A program made the translations under genes and the position numbers. From Dipetalonema caudispina (lineage: Eukaryota; Nematoda; Chromadorea; Rhabditida; Onchocercidae), in contig JABVXV010000133.1 of NCBI GenBank assembly GCA_013365325.1, positions 62,001-126,000 of the forward strand: DNA of 64,000 bases. The letters are read 5' to 3'. The notes beneath the pieces are model-generated. The model was not told where the DNA came from and did not search any database. It saw only the letters and a program-made list of their open reading frames with translations. Below are positions 23,728 to 37,806 of this stretch, piece after piece (position 1 is the first letter of the stretch; the number at the start of each line of letters is the position of its first letter).

Positions 23728-25795
23728 AGAGAGGAAAAAAACAAAATTCAAATATTTGTTGTTGTTTTTATTACGTTACAAAAGATGCTGTTGAAATGAT
23801 TGTTTACAAAAGAAAACAAAGCAAAAATTTATTTGTCGCAAAATTTGATACTTTCAATGTATATTACGAATATTTCGATGCAAGCATTTGATTTAAAAAT
23901 GACTGAATTCTTAGCATCAAATAATCTGATGAAATAATTTAAGCATTACTTAATTTACTAAAACAAAATTCTTAAATGGTAAAAAAAATCTCTTCCTTCC
24001 AGTCTTCTAAATCTTTCAATTTTGTATTTCGACGGGAAATATTAGCAAAATTTTGTGACCTATAAAAGACATATAAAGTCTCTTTTTCCAACTATCTTTT
24101 TTACTATGACCCACCGAAACTTAAATTAAACTTTTTATCACATGAGATATATATAAGTCTACAAAATTACTATCAAATTTAACTTACGTGGAATATGTTT
24201 ATATGTGTGTGTTTATGTATATAATATGAAATATATATGTGTATAATATCAATAATGTATTAACACCGTTATTAAAATTATTATTAAAATAATATTTTTT
24301 TTTGTTTTTTTTTTTTTTTTACAAATTAATAAATTCTTGCAGATTGATTTTTAAATTATATGAAATGTTCCACACATTCTTTTTTTGGTAAAATTGCTCA
24401 CAAAAAAAGCCAGTTAATTTTTGTAAAATTTATTCAGTAAATAAGAATAAAAATTTGCTAGGCAAATTAAAGTAATTAATTAATATTAATTGGGTGGAAA
24501 TTTTTTTCTGAAAAAAATTCAAGACAAAAATCGCTAAAAAAAAGTAAACAAATATTTGAAGTTGCATTGTATAGGGACATTTGTTCATTTATTTCATTTA
24601 CAGTTCAATAATTTAAACCTTGAAAGAAATTAATGATGTACAAACCATTCAAAATTGTCTAACCTTGAACTTTTGAGCTTTTAACTGCTTTTTATTTCTA
24701 ATGAAATTTGATGAATTTTACAAAGCTTTCTATCTCGATCACAAATCTATCATTTTATATATGTTTTGTTTCAAACTAGTAATCACTTCAAATAACTAAT
24801 TTTTCTATATATTCAATGATTTGTGTGTCTTTGTTAAATTAACAACCAATTAATTTACTTATATATTCATCAATTCGTACATTTCGTTTGAATTGACAAT
24901 CACTCCAATCAATTAATTCACCAAAATGCCAATAAATCGTTTTGCAATGTTTAGTGCTAACTGGGAAAATGAAATAATGACAATTTTCGAAATTTGGAGT
25001 TTATTATTTCATATTGAGATAAATTTTAAAATGACTATGATCATATTATATTGTAGTAATCATTGAAATGTTCATTTTTTCCCGTTTTTCGCCTTACTTT
25101 TTATTTTGTTTTAAATACAGGAAGAAAATAATATCAAGCAAAAAAGAGAAAGTCAAATAATTTCATTTCTTTTTTTTGGGTTCAAAATGGTTCGTAAAAC
25201 AATGTAGCCAACTTTATTTAACCAAGCAAATTGATGAATTAACAAATATTGCAACAAAGAAGAAAGCTTCGAAAATGAAAAATCTAGTGATTATCGATTG
25301 AGAGAAATCATTGAGAATAACTTTTATATGATCATTTAGCGTTTGAAAAGATTTGTAAAGATAGCGAAGTATTGATAAATAAAATTCCTATAAGATAATT
25401 AAAAGAAAACTTCCGCTTTGACATATTACCTTTTTCATTTTGCACAGCAACAAACAAATCATTTCTTGATTCGACAGTCATGATATAGGCTAAAAAGTAT
25501 ACGACGATAACAGCAGCTAACGATCAATAATCTGATCATTGTGATCAACGGAAGATAAGCTTCCAATGTATTTTTTTGAGATGCTACCGATTATCAGCTA
25601 ATGTTGAGAAAAGAAGAAATAACGAGAAAATATTCGATAATTTTGTTACTTACCTTTTTTTAATAATATACATGTATATTTCATTTTTTTAAAAAGAAAA
25701 GTAATTTATAAATGCACTGAAAAAACAGAAAATTTGCAACTATATCAAAATTCGACTGAAATTTTTTAAATTTTCAAGAATTTTTTTTGTTCACT

Positions 25796-25828
<33 letters not shown>

Positions 25829-26279
25829 AATTATCAATTTGAAATAATTCCAATTGAAGGAATTTATTATGCCCCTGAAATAGTTTGCAATATTTTTCAT
25901 GGGGTACACCATATGCATTAATGATTTTTGTTTATTTGGAAAAGTAATCTGTCGATACTTTTCATCACATCGATGATCGTTTCAATGCCATTATCATTAT
26001 CATATCAAATTACCACATTTTTTCTTTTCGATCAATGTTACGACAGACGAGACGATCCACCCATTTATCCTTTTTCCATCACTTAACATCATTTATCACA
26101 TTTTAATATACAAACTATTTGGTGGTATTCTATGTTTATAAAATATTTATAATTTGAATTGTTGTTGACAGGATACGATACAGTATCAATTAAAGACAAT
26201 ATCAAAGAACGTTTTGTTCATTTTGCTTATATTTCATCCGAATATCTGAATAATATTAAATTATATTCACTCGGTTGTA
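23728..26279. other. Intergenic region upstream of the ligand-gated channel gene
   Basis: AT-rich, no exon seen. It contains a 31-nt T tract (25797-25827). Acceptor-like GACAG and TACAG sites near 26170 and 26181 could define a 5' UTR or trans-splice site about 100 bases before the channel start. Confidence 0.5.
25797..25827 (+). repeat. Poly(T) tract, 31 nt
   Basis: The longest homopolymer in the window, in the spacer upstream of the channel gene. Confidence 0.9.
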
Positions 26280-29200
26280 ATGATTTGTTATATTGTATTA
26301 TTTGCAATTATACCGTTTATTCGATCACAACTTACCACCCAAGAATTGGAAGAGGAAAATGCTCAAGGTAAACTTTTCCTTCTTTCTGTTTCTTCCGGAA
26401 TCTTATTGGAATCATTCCTGTTATCGTTTATTCTCACCCAATAATTATACAGTGGATGTGGAATGATCAGATAGCAGGAATGATTCGACTTGATGGGTGG
26501 AATCATTGAACCTGAGGTTGTATATTTTAGGCATTTTGATTTTCTTCATTCATTCATTCGTTCCTGACACATTTTGTGGTTGGCAAATATTTCAAAAATT
26601 GGAAAATTTTGAAAAAAGTCTAAAATTTATATTGAATTAGCTTTTGGAGATGTTTATAATATAAATTTAAAAAACAATTAGGTGAAAATTATGAAGCATA
26701 AGTTTTATTGGAAAGTGATTAGCAATTGAAGTTGAATTTAAAAGTTGATTTTCAAAATATGAACTAAAGTATGAGGAATTGAGTTTTATATTTTCTTTGA
26801 AAATTAGATAATTAAAAACTGGAAACAAAGAAATCAAATATCTCGAAGTTTTACAAAATTTTGTGATAGCTAATCATTTTAGAAATAGCTAACCGGACAT
26901 ATGTTGAGGAACAAAGTGAATTACAACGTACCGTACTGAGTAAGTACAACAAACGCGTACGGCCCGTGTTGAATATATCGGAACCATTAGATGTCGCCGT
27001 TCACATCTATATTATGCATGTATCAGTTAATCAGTTAGAACAAACGATTACACTTAATGGACATATTTACATGGTTTGTAGCATAGATTATTGTCCAAAT
27101 TGTTCGTGTTTTATTCTTTTCATTAAAATCACTTAATCAATATTGCTATGTTTTAACATTAAGCGCAAAAATTATGATATCTTTTACGATTCTTCTAATC
27201 ACTTTTTGTTTTTTAAATTAAAGACATGGAAAGATGAATATGCTGTTTGGGAGCCAAGTGAACATAATGGTGTCCGAGTAACTATGGTCAAGCAATGGGA
27301 GATTTGGACACCGGAATTAAGAGTTACAAATAGGTCAGAGATTTAATTATTTTTTGAAAGGAGAAAGTTGTGAAACATGCAAATTTCTCATTTCTAAGGA
27401 TATTTAAAGTTTTTGAAATTTTGAATTTGAAATGAAATCTAAGCAAGTATTTAAAAATTCGGTAAAATCATCTTCATAAAAACGACAAAAAAGTGATGAT
27501 TTTCGAAATCATCTTAGCAAAAATAATTGAAGAATTTAGTGTATCTGGTGTGGGACAATTTTTTGAAATTTCAAAACGATCTCATGTTATTATACATTCC
27601 AATGGAAAAGCCGTAAGTATTCTAGAATTTTTATTAAATTCCAAAAAGATTTCACAAACTTCTATTAAACTATATTCCCATAGCATATATTCAACAATGA
27701 TGAAAATCTTTCAAGAAAAGTAATTGTGCTCGTACTTGCTTGATAGATTTTTTTATTAACAATAATCGAAGAAAAGATTGAGTTTGCCAAGAAAGTCTTT
27801 CAATTTTTGCAAATAATTAAGAATTTTCATTTGCACCTTTTCAAGGCAGCCGAAACACTGACATTATGCTTAATTAAAAAATTTATGCCTACGCTTATAT
27901 TTTCAATTATGCATCTTTCACGTTTTTCACGTCTTATAACTACTATGCATTTTTCATATTCGATTTACGCAAAAGTTTTAGCATGTAACGTTTTAGGAAT
28001 AATTATTATAATGCGTGAATAAGTCTTTTGGACATGAAATTATTTAATAGTAGTAATAACAAATGAATTATTCAATTGAATGACATCTTTCCAAAATAGT
28101 GAAATATACAAAATTTGTATAAAAAAAGAATGAAACTTCAGTGGAGTCGTATTGAAATTTATCCAACATTTTCCATAAAAATTGGTTGTAAATTTGATTA
28201 CTCCGCATATCCATTCGACACTCAAATATGTGCCCTTGGAATTTATACAGCGAATCGAATGAGCGAAGTTCAACTATCTGTTTATTACAATATGCAACCT
28301 ACCGTATTGCTTGGTTTGTTTCATTAATTTATTCAATTATAAGTAAATAAATTTCAAAATTTGCCAAACTTTGATTTCTTTTATTTATAAAAAATTTTCA
28401 ACAAGTGGTTCTTACTTCTTTTTCCATTTTTTCACTCTTTTTCTTAGTTTTACTCATTTCTTTTAGTTTTTTTAGCACTTTTTCTCTTCTTTTTGCTTCA
28501 AATTTATTGTTTACATTCAGGTTGGGGTAGTCAATCAAACAAAAAACATATCAGTGATTGGATGATTGATTCGGTAACAATGAATGTTAGTTATTTTAGT
28601 GGTGGTAGGTATAAAGCTGAAAAGCCAATTGATGCTGAAGAATTGGATGTTTCCTGGTTCGCTTATATTTACTTTGATTATTTCCTAAAATTATATTTCA
28701 AAACCTTTTTTTTCCCCAAAAATTTTGCATATTGTATCGAAGGTGTAATAAGAGGAGAAAATCCGAAATAAATACGGAAATTAAGTGGGTAATGCTAGCT
28801 GAAATTTAATATATGTCGTCAAGATGTCAATTTATGGATGTAATTATTATTTCTCAATTTTCACACTGAATTTCTCCCTTGGAATGTTAACAATTTGGAT
28901 CGAATTGAATAGAAAGAATTGTCGTTTAATTCAGATTAATAAGTTCCGAATTATTTTTTATTAAAAACTGCTTATTACTGTATATTATTGTATATTTAAA
29001 TTGATATATCCATGATTTTTAAATTACCAGAAAAGATACTATTATATACTTAATTAAGTTGGTATATCTAAGTTCTTAATGTGCCCAAAACTATAGTACT
29101 GTTATCAAACATTAACAGAATTGGATTTAATTTAATAGAATTTACTTTGCTTTAATCAAATGTCACCGAAATGCTGCTTTTTATTTCAACGCCAAGTTAA

Positions 29201-29927
29201 AAGAAGTCTGCTACTACGATTTCGTACTAATTGAAATATGGATATACATTTATATCAATCTTTAAATCTTAAATTTAGCATCTCTAATGTCAAATGCTTA
29301 TATCCATATAAATTTATTTAATATCTTTAAATTGAAACTTGATATTTTTCAGTTAAGAAAATTTTGAATGCAACTCCGATATAATAGAATTTTCATTACC
29401 TCGACCATTGTTGTTAATCTATTTTAAATTCCAGATTTTGCAAAGTTTTATTTTCAGGCCAATTTTTGACTGAATTATTTTAATTTCAGGTCTATCTTGT
29501 ATACATGGCTAACCCTACACCGGAATGCATCTTCCTTCACGCTGACAATACTGGTACCAATACTGGTATCATATATGTTTGTCATTTGTTCATTTCTTCT
29601 ACCAGCGCCTGATTCCGCCATTTACATTTTACTTGCTAATTTATTATTCCTCGGTGTATTCTTCGAAGATCTCACAATAATGATTCCGCCACCTATTGGA
29701 CGATTACCTAAAATTGGTAGCGCTTTTTTCCTCTCCCCTCAAATTCTGAGGAAAGGACGAAAGAATTAAAGAATAAATGAATGAATCAAAGAAAAGAAAA
29801 AATAAAGTATACAGGCGTTCAACTAAAATAAGTGACCGAAAATATAATAAATTGTTAAGTATTTAATAAGTAAGAAAAACAATAAATAAAAATTAGGAAG
29901 TACTTAAATAGATAATTAACATACTTG

Positions 29928-30010
<83 letters not shown>

Positions 30011-31288
30011 CATTATTATTATTATTATTATTATTCAAAAAATAAGTTTAATTTAGTTTCAATTTGGCAGTTAATATTTCGTTTTTGTTAATAATTTGAA
30101 GCTTGATCATGCAATTTCTCAAGAGTCTTTTCATATTCCATTAAAAATTCTAACCTGAATAATTTGAAAAATGAATGATTCATTGATTTCAACAGAAATT
30201 TGAAATTAGAAGTTCAAATCGAATCTTTATTTTCCTTATTCTTTTTACAGTATGGTTTATTGGGATTAATTTGGTACTTACTACGGTGGCAATATTTTTG
30301 CATTTATGGTTACGATATTTGTTAAAAAGAGAAGATACCGTAACACGGTGGTACCTTTATGTATTACACGTCAAAAGGATTATGCCAAAACGGTGGCGTG
30401 CGAAGTTACTTCATGATGCTGCTGATAACGGCGGAATTGAACAGAATGTTATCACTACAGGTCTTTCTTCAACAATTTTGTCCAATTTTTTGCATAAAAA
30501 GTAGACGTCAAAGATAATGTAAGAATAAAAATATCTAATTATCAACATTTTTATCATGTAACTGTAAAATTTTTTGTTAAAAATGTAAAATTTCATAAAT
30601 TTTTTAAATTTTATTTATTAAAGAATTTTAGTTCCATCCTTGTCTAATTCAGAACAGCAGAATTTCTTTCGTTATTTTTTTTGCATAATTATTAATCGAG
30701 TCGGTGATAATACGAAAAGCTGAAATTCATTTTTACTTTTAACTAACAGTTAAAAACTATAATTGTCAGAAAAGACTTGATTTGTTTAAACGTGTGATTG
30801 CTATTATTATCATTAATATTAATAATAACATTATCATTAATATTAATATTAATATTACTGGTAGTATTAATATTAACATTATTATTAATATTAATACAAA
30901 TTGATATTAATACCAACATCATTATTATTGTTATTATAAATTTATAGACTGTCTTTTTCTTAATTATAATAGGATAGCATATCATCAATTATTGTAAATT
31001 TCTTCAAATTATGTCAAATTTCGTCAATTTTCGTGGAAAATTTTATTAAAATTTCTATATCTTTTAACTCTCGGTATGCTCCTTGTTTTGTCGAGTATGC
31101 TTATTTAACATTATCAGGCAGAAATGTTTGATCGAATCACTGAATTGTAAATGTTTCAAATTAAAAATAATATCATTTCAGGTAAACAAGATACTGTATG
31201 GACAACGATTGTGAATTATTCACGGATACTTTTATTGCTTATTTATTTTTGCATATTTGCCATTGCACTTATCATCGTACTTGTTTGA
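26280..31288 (+). CDS. Cys-loop ligand-gated ion channel subunit, nematode orphan LGC type
   Basis: Nine exons join in phase: 26280-26367, 26883-27073, 27224-27333, 27540-27612, 28142-28313, 28521-28656, 29490-29716, 30251-30460 and 31182-31288, giving 437 residues. It is a pentameric neurotransmitter-receptor subunit of the plasma membrane. Residues 1-19 form a signal peptide (MICYIVLFAIIPFIRS). The extracellular domain has the EIWTPELRV loop-A region and a Cys-loop C170-x13-C184 with the YPFDTQIC signature. TM1 lies at about 272-292, TM2 at about 300-315, TM3 at about 334-358, and TM4 (about 414-437) ends the protein. The TM3-TM4 loop is short, about 55 residues. There is no vicinal Cys pair, so it is not an alpha-type nicotinic subunit. 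The TM1-TM2 linker (PAPDSA) has neither the PAR anion motif nor a GEK cation motif. An alternative exon 6 donor at 28608 would remove 16 residues before TM1. Confidence 0.9.
29929..30036 (+). repeat. (ATT)n microsatellite
   Basis: About 35 copies of ATT with one interruption, inside the seventh intron of the channel gene. Confidence 0.95.
30800..30950 (+). repeat. Degenerate ATT/ATTAAT-rich simple repeat
   Basis: Imperfect short repeats such as ATTAATATT, in the last intron of the channel gene. The Asn/Ile-rich minus-strand frame over it is an artefact. Confidence 0.7.
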
Positions 31289-34003
31289 AAAAATAACTGA
31301 AATGATAAGTGCGATAAAGATGAAAAAGATATGTGTCATACTTGTCGTCTGTTTGGATTGTTTCTTCCCGTCGATAACCATAAATTTAATTTATCCGCTC
31401 TCCCTTTTTCTTCTCTTTGAAAAAGAAAAAGAGAAGGGGAAAAAAAAGAAAAATGATAATAATACTTACTTTTAAAAGTACGGAAGTTTTCCACGAACAT
31501 TTGGCTTTGATCTTTGACCCTCGCATATATACAAAAACCCACAACAGCATGATTTTACCACTGTATATTCGATTACTTCCAGTTCAATTAAAAATTATAT
31601 TTGAACAAATTGCAGTAGTGAAATTTTTGATTACATAAATTATTGAATCTTTTTTTCATACAAAATTCTGATTATTTTTTGCTTTGAAGAAAAAAAAAAC
31701 AAAAAAAGAAAACTGGACAATTGTTAACGGCATTGAAATAAATTTAAATCTTTCATTATTTTTAAAATTTTTCAGCAATGTTTAATGGAAAAAAATTACG
31801 AATTCTTCGGTGGTGACATCGTTATCGTTATCGCTATCATCATTATTAGCATTATTTCATGAAGCATATTACAATAGCTTAAAACAGCTGCTTGAAGCAA
31901 AATTTTTATTTTCATCTTATTGTTTAATTTTTTGTCTTTCTTCATCTTTCTTCATGAATATTTCAAATCATAAGCATTATTATTTTCAGTGTTTGAATGA
32001 ATAAAAGAGAGAAAAAAATAACAAAAAATTCGAAAATGCCAAGTTTTAAGTTTTCTTTTATCTCATTCTTTTCATGCCAATCCTTTATTTAAATCTTGCC
32101 TATAATATTTAATTTAATGATAGCTTTTCAAATGTATCCATCATTCTTTCTTTCTTTTTTTTTTTTTGATATAACGAATGAATTCACATTTTCTATAGCT
32201 ATCCTATTATTTAAGGAAAGATATGAAAAAGAAATTTATGGTTTGAATTTAATTTAACAAAAAAGGAGCATAAAATCCTAAATATTGATTGGCTAACATG
32301 TAATTTAAGAATACATTACTCGAAAACCAGTTCAAGTTATTGAAAAATAACTTCAGTATCGTTTTGTATTTTTCCAGCATTTCATCAATTTTAAAGAACT
32401 TGATAACTTAGTAATACTTAGTTGAATGGAATATACGTAATTTATTATTCTTCCGTATTTGCTAGTATTCCAAAATAAAATCAACACTTTAGAAAACTTG
32501 ATAACTTAATAATACTTGAATTTTTAAAAGAAAGTAGTCTAAAATATCATTTTCCACTACCACTTATTTTTTTGTAGGATGAATTCCCAACTGCGCTAAT
32601 GCAAAGAATTTCGATATGTTTGAAAAAATGTGAAAAGGAAATTAAAACATAAAAGCAAAACATTTCTAAATTTTTTTTCTCAGCCAAAAACTTTTTATTT
32701 GGATGAAAAGAAAGAGGAGAGAGAAATCTTGAAATTTTCGAAGAAAATCAAACATGAAAAATTTTCCAATAAATTTACCCTGAAATTATGACTTAATTTA
32801 TGCTTTCAAAATATGAACAACCGTTTCCGTTTCCGAAATATTAAATTCATACCATATTCTTTTTTCATAATGCTATGCATTATGCATTCAGCAAGAAAAT
32901 TGCTTATAGAAAAAAGATGTTAATGAATGTTCGGTATCTTGAATAAAGTTTATTTCACGTAACGTACATCAGATGATAAGATGAAATATTTGTTTAATGA
33001 GTGGTAACTATTATGATAATTAATTATAGAGGTATTCTGAATTTAACGATAGATATGTGAAATACATGCTCAATTTAATGATAAATATATGAAATGAATT
33101 GTTTTTTTTTTTTACAATTTATTTAATTTGTAATAATTTGCGTTAGTTCATTGACTCGTTTTTGTTTAAATGAAGGAAATTAGGTGAAATATTATTTGAT
33201 GAGCTTTTTAAAACCTTATTGTTTTGTATAACGATAAAAACATAATAATTGCAACTTCACTGCTAATATCTGCAATCAGTAAAAACTTATAAAATTCAAA
33301 ATTCTATGCATTGGCAAATAATTTAATAAATTAATCGGGTTAATTAAGTAATTTAATATCAGGTATTAGATTTGAAGTTGGTTTTTTTAAAAAACCAATG
33401 ATGGAAATTGTGCATCTTTTCATAAATTTTCATGGCATGCTTCAATAATCTCAAAATAATTAAGGAATCAATTTTTAATTTTCATCCTGTCTGACAAATT
33501 TTCCAAATTAAAATCATTCCATAAAAGTAATAAATAAGTAACAAAGTTCGAAAAAAAGGGCTGATTGCTTACATACAATGAATGAAAAACACTTCGTTAA
33601 TGAAATCGGAAATTAAAACCAAATTGAGTTAAAATTTTGATTTTTGATATTTATAAATAACCCACCGCCTAATTTTGGTTTACATTTGAGATTTTTAATT
33701 AATGAAGTAATAAATTGTATTCAAACAGTTGCAAAAAGATAAACACCTATATTGAACTGAAATTATTCAGTAAATTATTAAAGAATAACTTTAACTGATA
33801 ACGGATTCTATTCGATCCTATAATTAGTAGTGATGTTATTAAGTAATTTGCTACTTTGTAAACTCTTTTGACCATTTGGATAAATATTACATTGAACTAT
33901 CATTTAACAATTTTTACGCATGTTTGACTGATCTTGATAAATTCCTATTTTCCCAATTTTCGCTAATTTTTAATTTAAAAAACAACTTTTCTTTTTTTCT
34001 AGA

Positions 34004-34065
34004 GAACAGAAGACATAGAAGATAATGAAAAGGACATTTGTCAAAATAAGATATATATTTGTTGC
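34004..34065 (+). repeat. Direct repeat copy A, about 60 bp
   Basis: Begins GAACAGAAGACATAGAAGAT and runs through AAAAGGACATTTGTCAAAAT. It matches 35276-35340 with only a few mismatches. Confidence 0.8.
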
Positions 34066-35275
34066 TTTTTCTTACTTCAAATGCATATTTTTACTGCTAA
34101 TTAATTGTATCCGTAGATGTCACAATATGTGATATAAATGTGACATTCATGGTAAAGAGTATATCCTACTAAAGACAATATTTAAAATTTCTAATTTTTA
34201 GAAGGAAAATGGAAATCAAAATGAATAAAACCGGAAATATTGCTCGTGTTTGCTGGCTTTAATAAATTATTCAATGTGGATATTCAATATATTCTCTTAT
34301 TATTTCATCTTCTACTAATTAAAATTGATTTGAATCCCGAGCACATGATAATCAAACATTTCCAATTTCTTAATTCGTAATAACTGGATCCCAATGACGA
34401 AACTTATCTTGCCATTATATTTTAAAATGTAAAACGTATTAATTGAATCATTGTATTCAAAAATGATAAATACATTATATTGTTGAATTTTTGCAAATTC
34501 ACATCCACATCAGAATGTGAGTATTTCAGTAATTCAGTAGCCATACCATCTAGTAATTCTGTGTTACATATTTAATAATATTATATAAATGTAATGTAAT
34601 TTCAATATTTATATCACAATCATAGAATAATATTTCAAGATTCAAAAAAATTTCATTCTTCATCAAATTTTTTGTGTTCCTCTTCATCGATCATCTAAAA
34701 TAAGAAATGAATGTCATCTATGAACAATAATATGTTACGGGTCATATCTTTACTATTTTATGTCGGTGAGTAGGAATAAATAAAGTGAGTGAGTGAGTGA
34801 CAATCAAATAGGTGAAAGGATGGATTGGATATTTAGTATTTGAACAAATGATGCAGATGAAATTACTGCATTACTTTAATTGATAACTTAAAAGATAGCA
34901 AATCCCTTATAGATTATTTAATTTAATATGTTTTCGCTCATTATGTTATGCGTCCAAATGTTAGATGAATAAAAAGGAAAATCTTTCCTTCTCTATTTAT
35001 TTTCATTTCATTCAATTCCATTACTGTGATAAACTTATCTTTTCATTTATCATAATATCAATAACTAATTAATCATTTACATCGATAGCAGTTGCTACGA
35101 AGAAGATGAAAAGAGTATGAGAACAAAACGAAAAAATATCGAAGCATATATACGAATAAAATTTTATTTGTTAGATAGAGACAAAATTGAAAGTATTGAT
35201 TTGTAGTAAAATTAAATTGAATTATGCAAACTTCGTCTTAATAACTTTGTTTTGCTAGAGAATTTTGAATAAGAA

Positions 35276-35340
35276 GAACAGAAGATATAGAAGATAATGA
35301 AAAGGACATTCGTCAAAATAAGATATATATGTATATTCGC
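35276..35340 (+). repeat. Direct repeat copy B, about 60 bp
   Basis: Second copy of the unit at 34004 in the same orientation, 1.27 kb away. It differs by single bases (such as GAAGATATAG for GAAGACATAG) until it diverges near 35335. Confidence 0.8.
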
Positions 35341-35914
35341 TGCAATCATAGAAAATCGTCGAAATAGAGATTTGAGGACAGTTATAGTAATAATTATTGT
35401 AATATAATGTAAAGTATATAATGTAACATAATCGTCATAACATAACATAAGGTATAATGATCATGACGTAATATGATATAATCATAATATGTAATGATCG
35501 TTGTATATTTTAACTCATTATTCATTTGATTTAGTTGCGAATAAATAATAACGAAAGTTAAGAGTTCCGGTTTTATTACGATAAATGAGATGAAATTACT
35601 AAGATTTATGATATGACCGATTTTAACAAACGAAATTAAAGGAACTGTTGAAATATCATCCTGATTTCTCCATAGACAAGATAATCAACTGTATTATTTC
35701 ATGTGATATTCGTTCAATGAACAAATGATTGATTGATAAACATATATCAACGAATGATTAGATGATAAGGATATTATTGGAGTAAAATGAAGCATTTAAT
35801 CAACTTTTAAACAAACATGAAATAAGCAAAAAGTTATTATGTTACTTTTAACCTCACAACATTATGTAAACATGTATTTAATTTTTTTTCCCTTTTTTTT
35901 TTATTTTTTATTTA

Positions 35915-35942
35915 TTTTTTTTTTTTTTTTTTTTTTTTTTTT
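35915..35942 (+). repeat. Poly(T) tract, 28 nt
   Basis: T run preceded by further T-rich sequence from 35882. Confidence 0.9.
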
Positions 35943-37806
35943 GAAACTGGCCTGTAATGTTGTAGGAGAAAGAAACATCTGCTGGAAATGATTAAGATTT
36001 ATGCATGGCATGATCTAAATAAATAGGCCGCCGTGTTGAAAATCGAAATTTCATTTGATAGTCTTACGATTGATAATTGAAAATGCCAACCTTTGCTTTC
36101 CTATCCTGTGTCATTATTTATTTTTGATCGATTCTTCTTCTTTTCAACTTTTATCGTTAGTTGAGTTTAAAATACAGGTTAATAATGCAATAAGATTAAA
36201 GTGATAATTTTGTGAGTAAAATTCAATTTTATCCTTTTGTTGATTTTTCTGTTGATAAAAAATCAACAAATTTACTCTTCTTTCTCGCATTACTAATATT
36301 TTTTTTGGATTTAATTCAATACCCTTTACTTTATTATTACCATTTTCTAGGCTTTTATTTTTAATGGAACCTCTAGCTATATAAAAATGAATATGATTTA
36401 TGTATTGATCGACAATAATATTATAGGCGTCAAGTTCCAATACTGGGCAAGTCCTATTAGTTAGGCCCTAACAGATGTTCAACACATCCATGTGGCATGA
36501 TAGCAAAAGATGATGATGATGAAAGAGAAGGAAAAGGAAGCTAAAAGGAAAAGAGAAGAATGAGGATGAAAAACATTTCAAGTTTCTCATTCCATTTTGG
36601 CATCTAATATTAATCACTTTGACGAATCAACCAATGAATACGCTTTCTTTGCTTCCAAATCAAAACCATTTGTAATCATCGGTGTGAATTTCTATTGTTT
36701 CTCTTTTGTTTACGAATAATTCTTATGTTATGAGGTAGAATTTAAATGATTAGTTTAGCAGAAGAGTACATTTAGTAATATGAAATTTTAATTTCATTTT
36801 AGACTTACTTAAAATTTTTATCTAAAATTTATATTTTAAACATAATTTTTGCTCTTATTAATTTTGAAATAATTATCAGAATTTAGCTAAATTGCATTAA
36901 CTCATCTTTTTTTTTCCTTTTCTTTTTTTTATTATATAAATGCTTTACGTTTCGCATAATTAACCAATATTTTAATACAAAAATTTGTATTTAATAATTT
37001 GGACTTTAAAGTTCATTTTAAACTTGAAAAAAACAAAAAGAAAAGTGGTTAATTTTTCAATTTCTTGAATAACTTCCTTGACGTAAACAAATAAATGACG
37101 CAATCCATTTTAATTGCTATTGACATTTTAGCTCAATGACGACATTTTTATGCTTTCGTAGTTTACTCCTATCTCAAAATGTAATGCATAGCGGCATTAC
37201 ATATAATATTATATAAAATTTAGTATATCGATAAATCAATTTTACTCGCTATTAAAAAATTAATCCAATTTCTCTTACGAAATAATTCGTAGTTAGCGAA
37301 AAAAAAATTTGTTGTAAATCCTGTTGAAAAAAAATATCGTTGGAATTTAAGAAGGTCATTATAAATTCTGTGCAATACAAACATAACGAAAGATTATGAG
37401 CATCATAGATATTTTATAAATCTCAAATTTCAATCAAAATTTATTATCATTCAAAACATTGATATTAGATCCGTTCGGGTGGTTCTTTTTTCGTTATTCA
37501 ACAGCTTTTTTTTTTCTTTTGTTTAAATCTCAAGAAAAAAACTCTCTTTTTTTACTTGTAGTTTAAATTTCTTTCGATTTTTTTCCGAATTCATTCTCCA
37601 TCAGTTGTTGCTTAAAAGTTGTCAGATTTAAAATATTATGCATAATTTTACTATACATATTATATGCAATAGATATTCAATTGTGTATAAGATTCTTATC
37701 ACTTGTATTCTCTTTTTTAACATTGTTTTTTTTTTTTTTTTTTTTTTGTATTAGAATAAAATCGCCAATTAAAATTTTTGAAATTTCATATTTCACAATT
37801 TGAAAA

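Larger units (their letters stand above)
31289..37806. other. Gene-poor AT-rich region
   Basis: About 6.5 kb without a supported exon on either strand. It holds a near-identical 60-bp direct repeat (34004 and 35276), palindromic AT-rich sequence at 35390-35520, a 28-nt T tract at 35915-35942 and a 22-nt T tract at 37726-37747 just before the next gene. It probably includes regulatory sequence of the flanking channel and membrane-protein genes. Confidence 0.5.
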
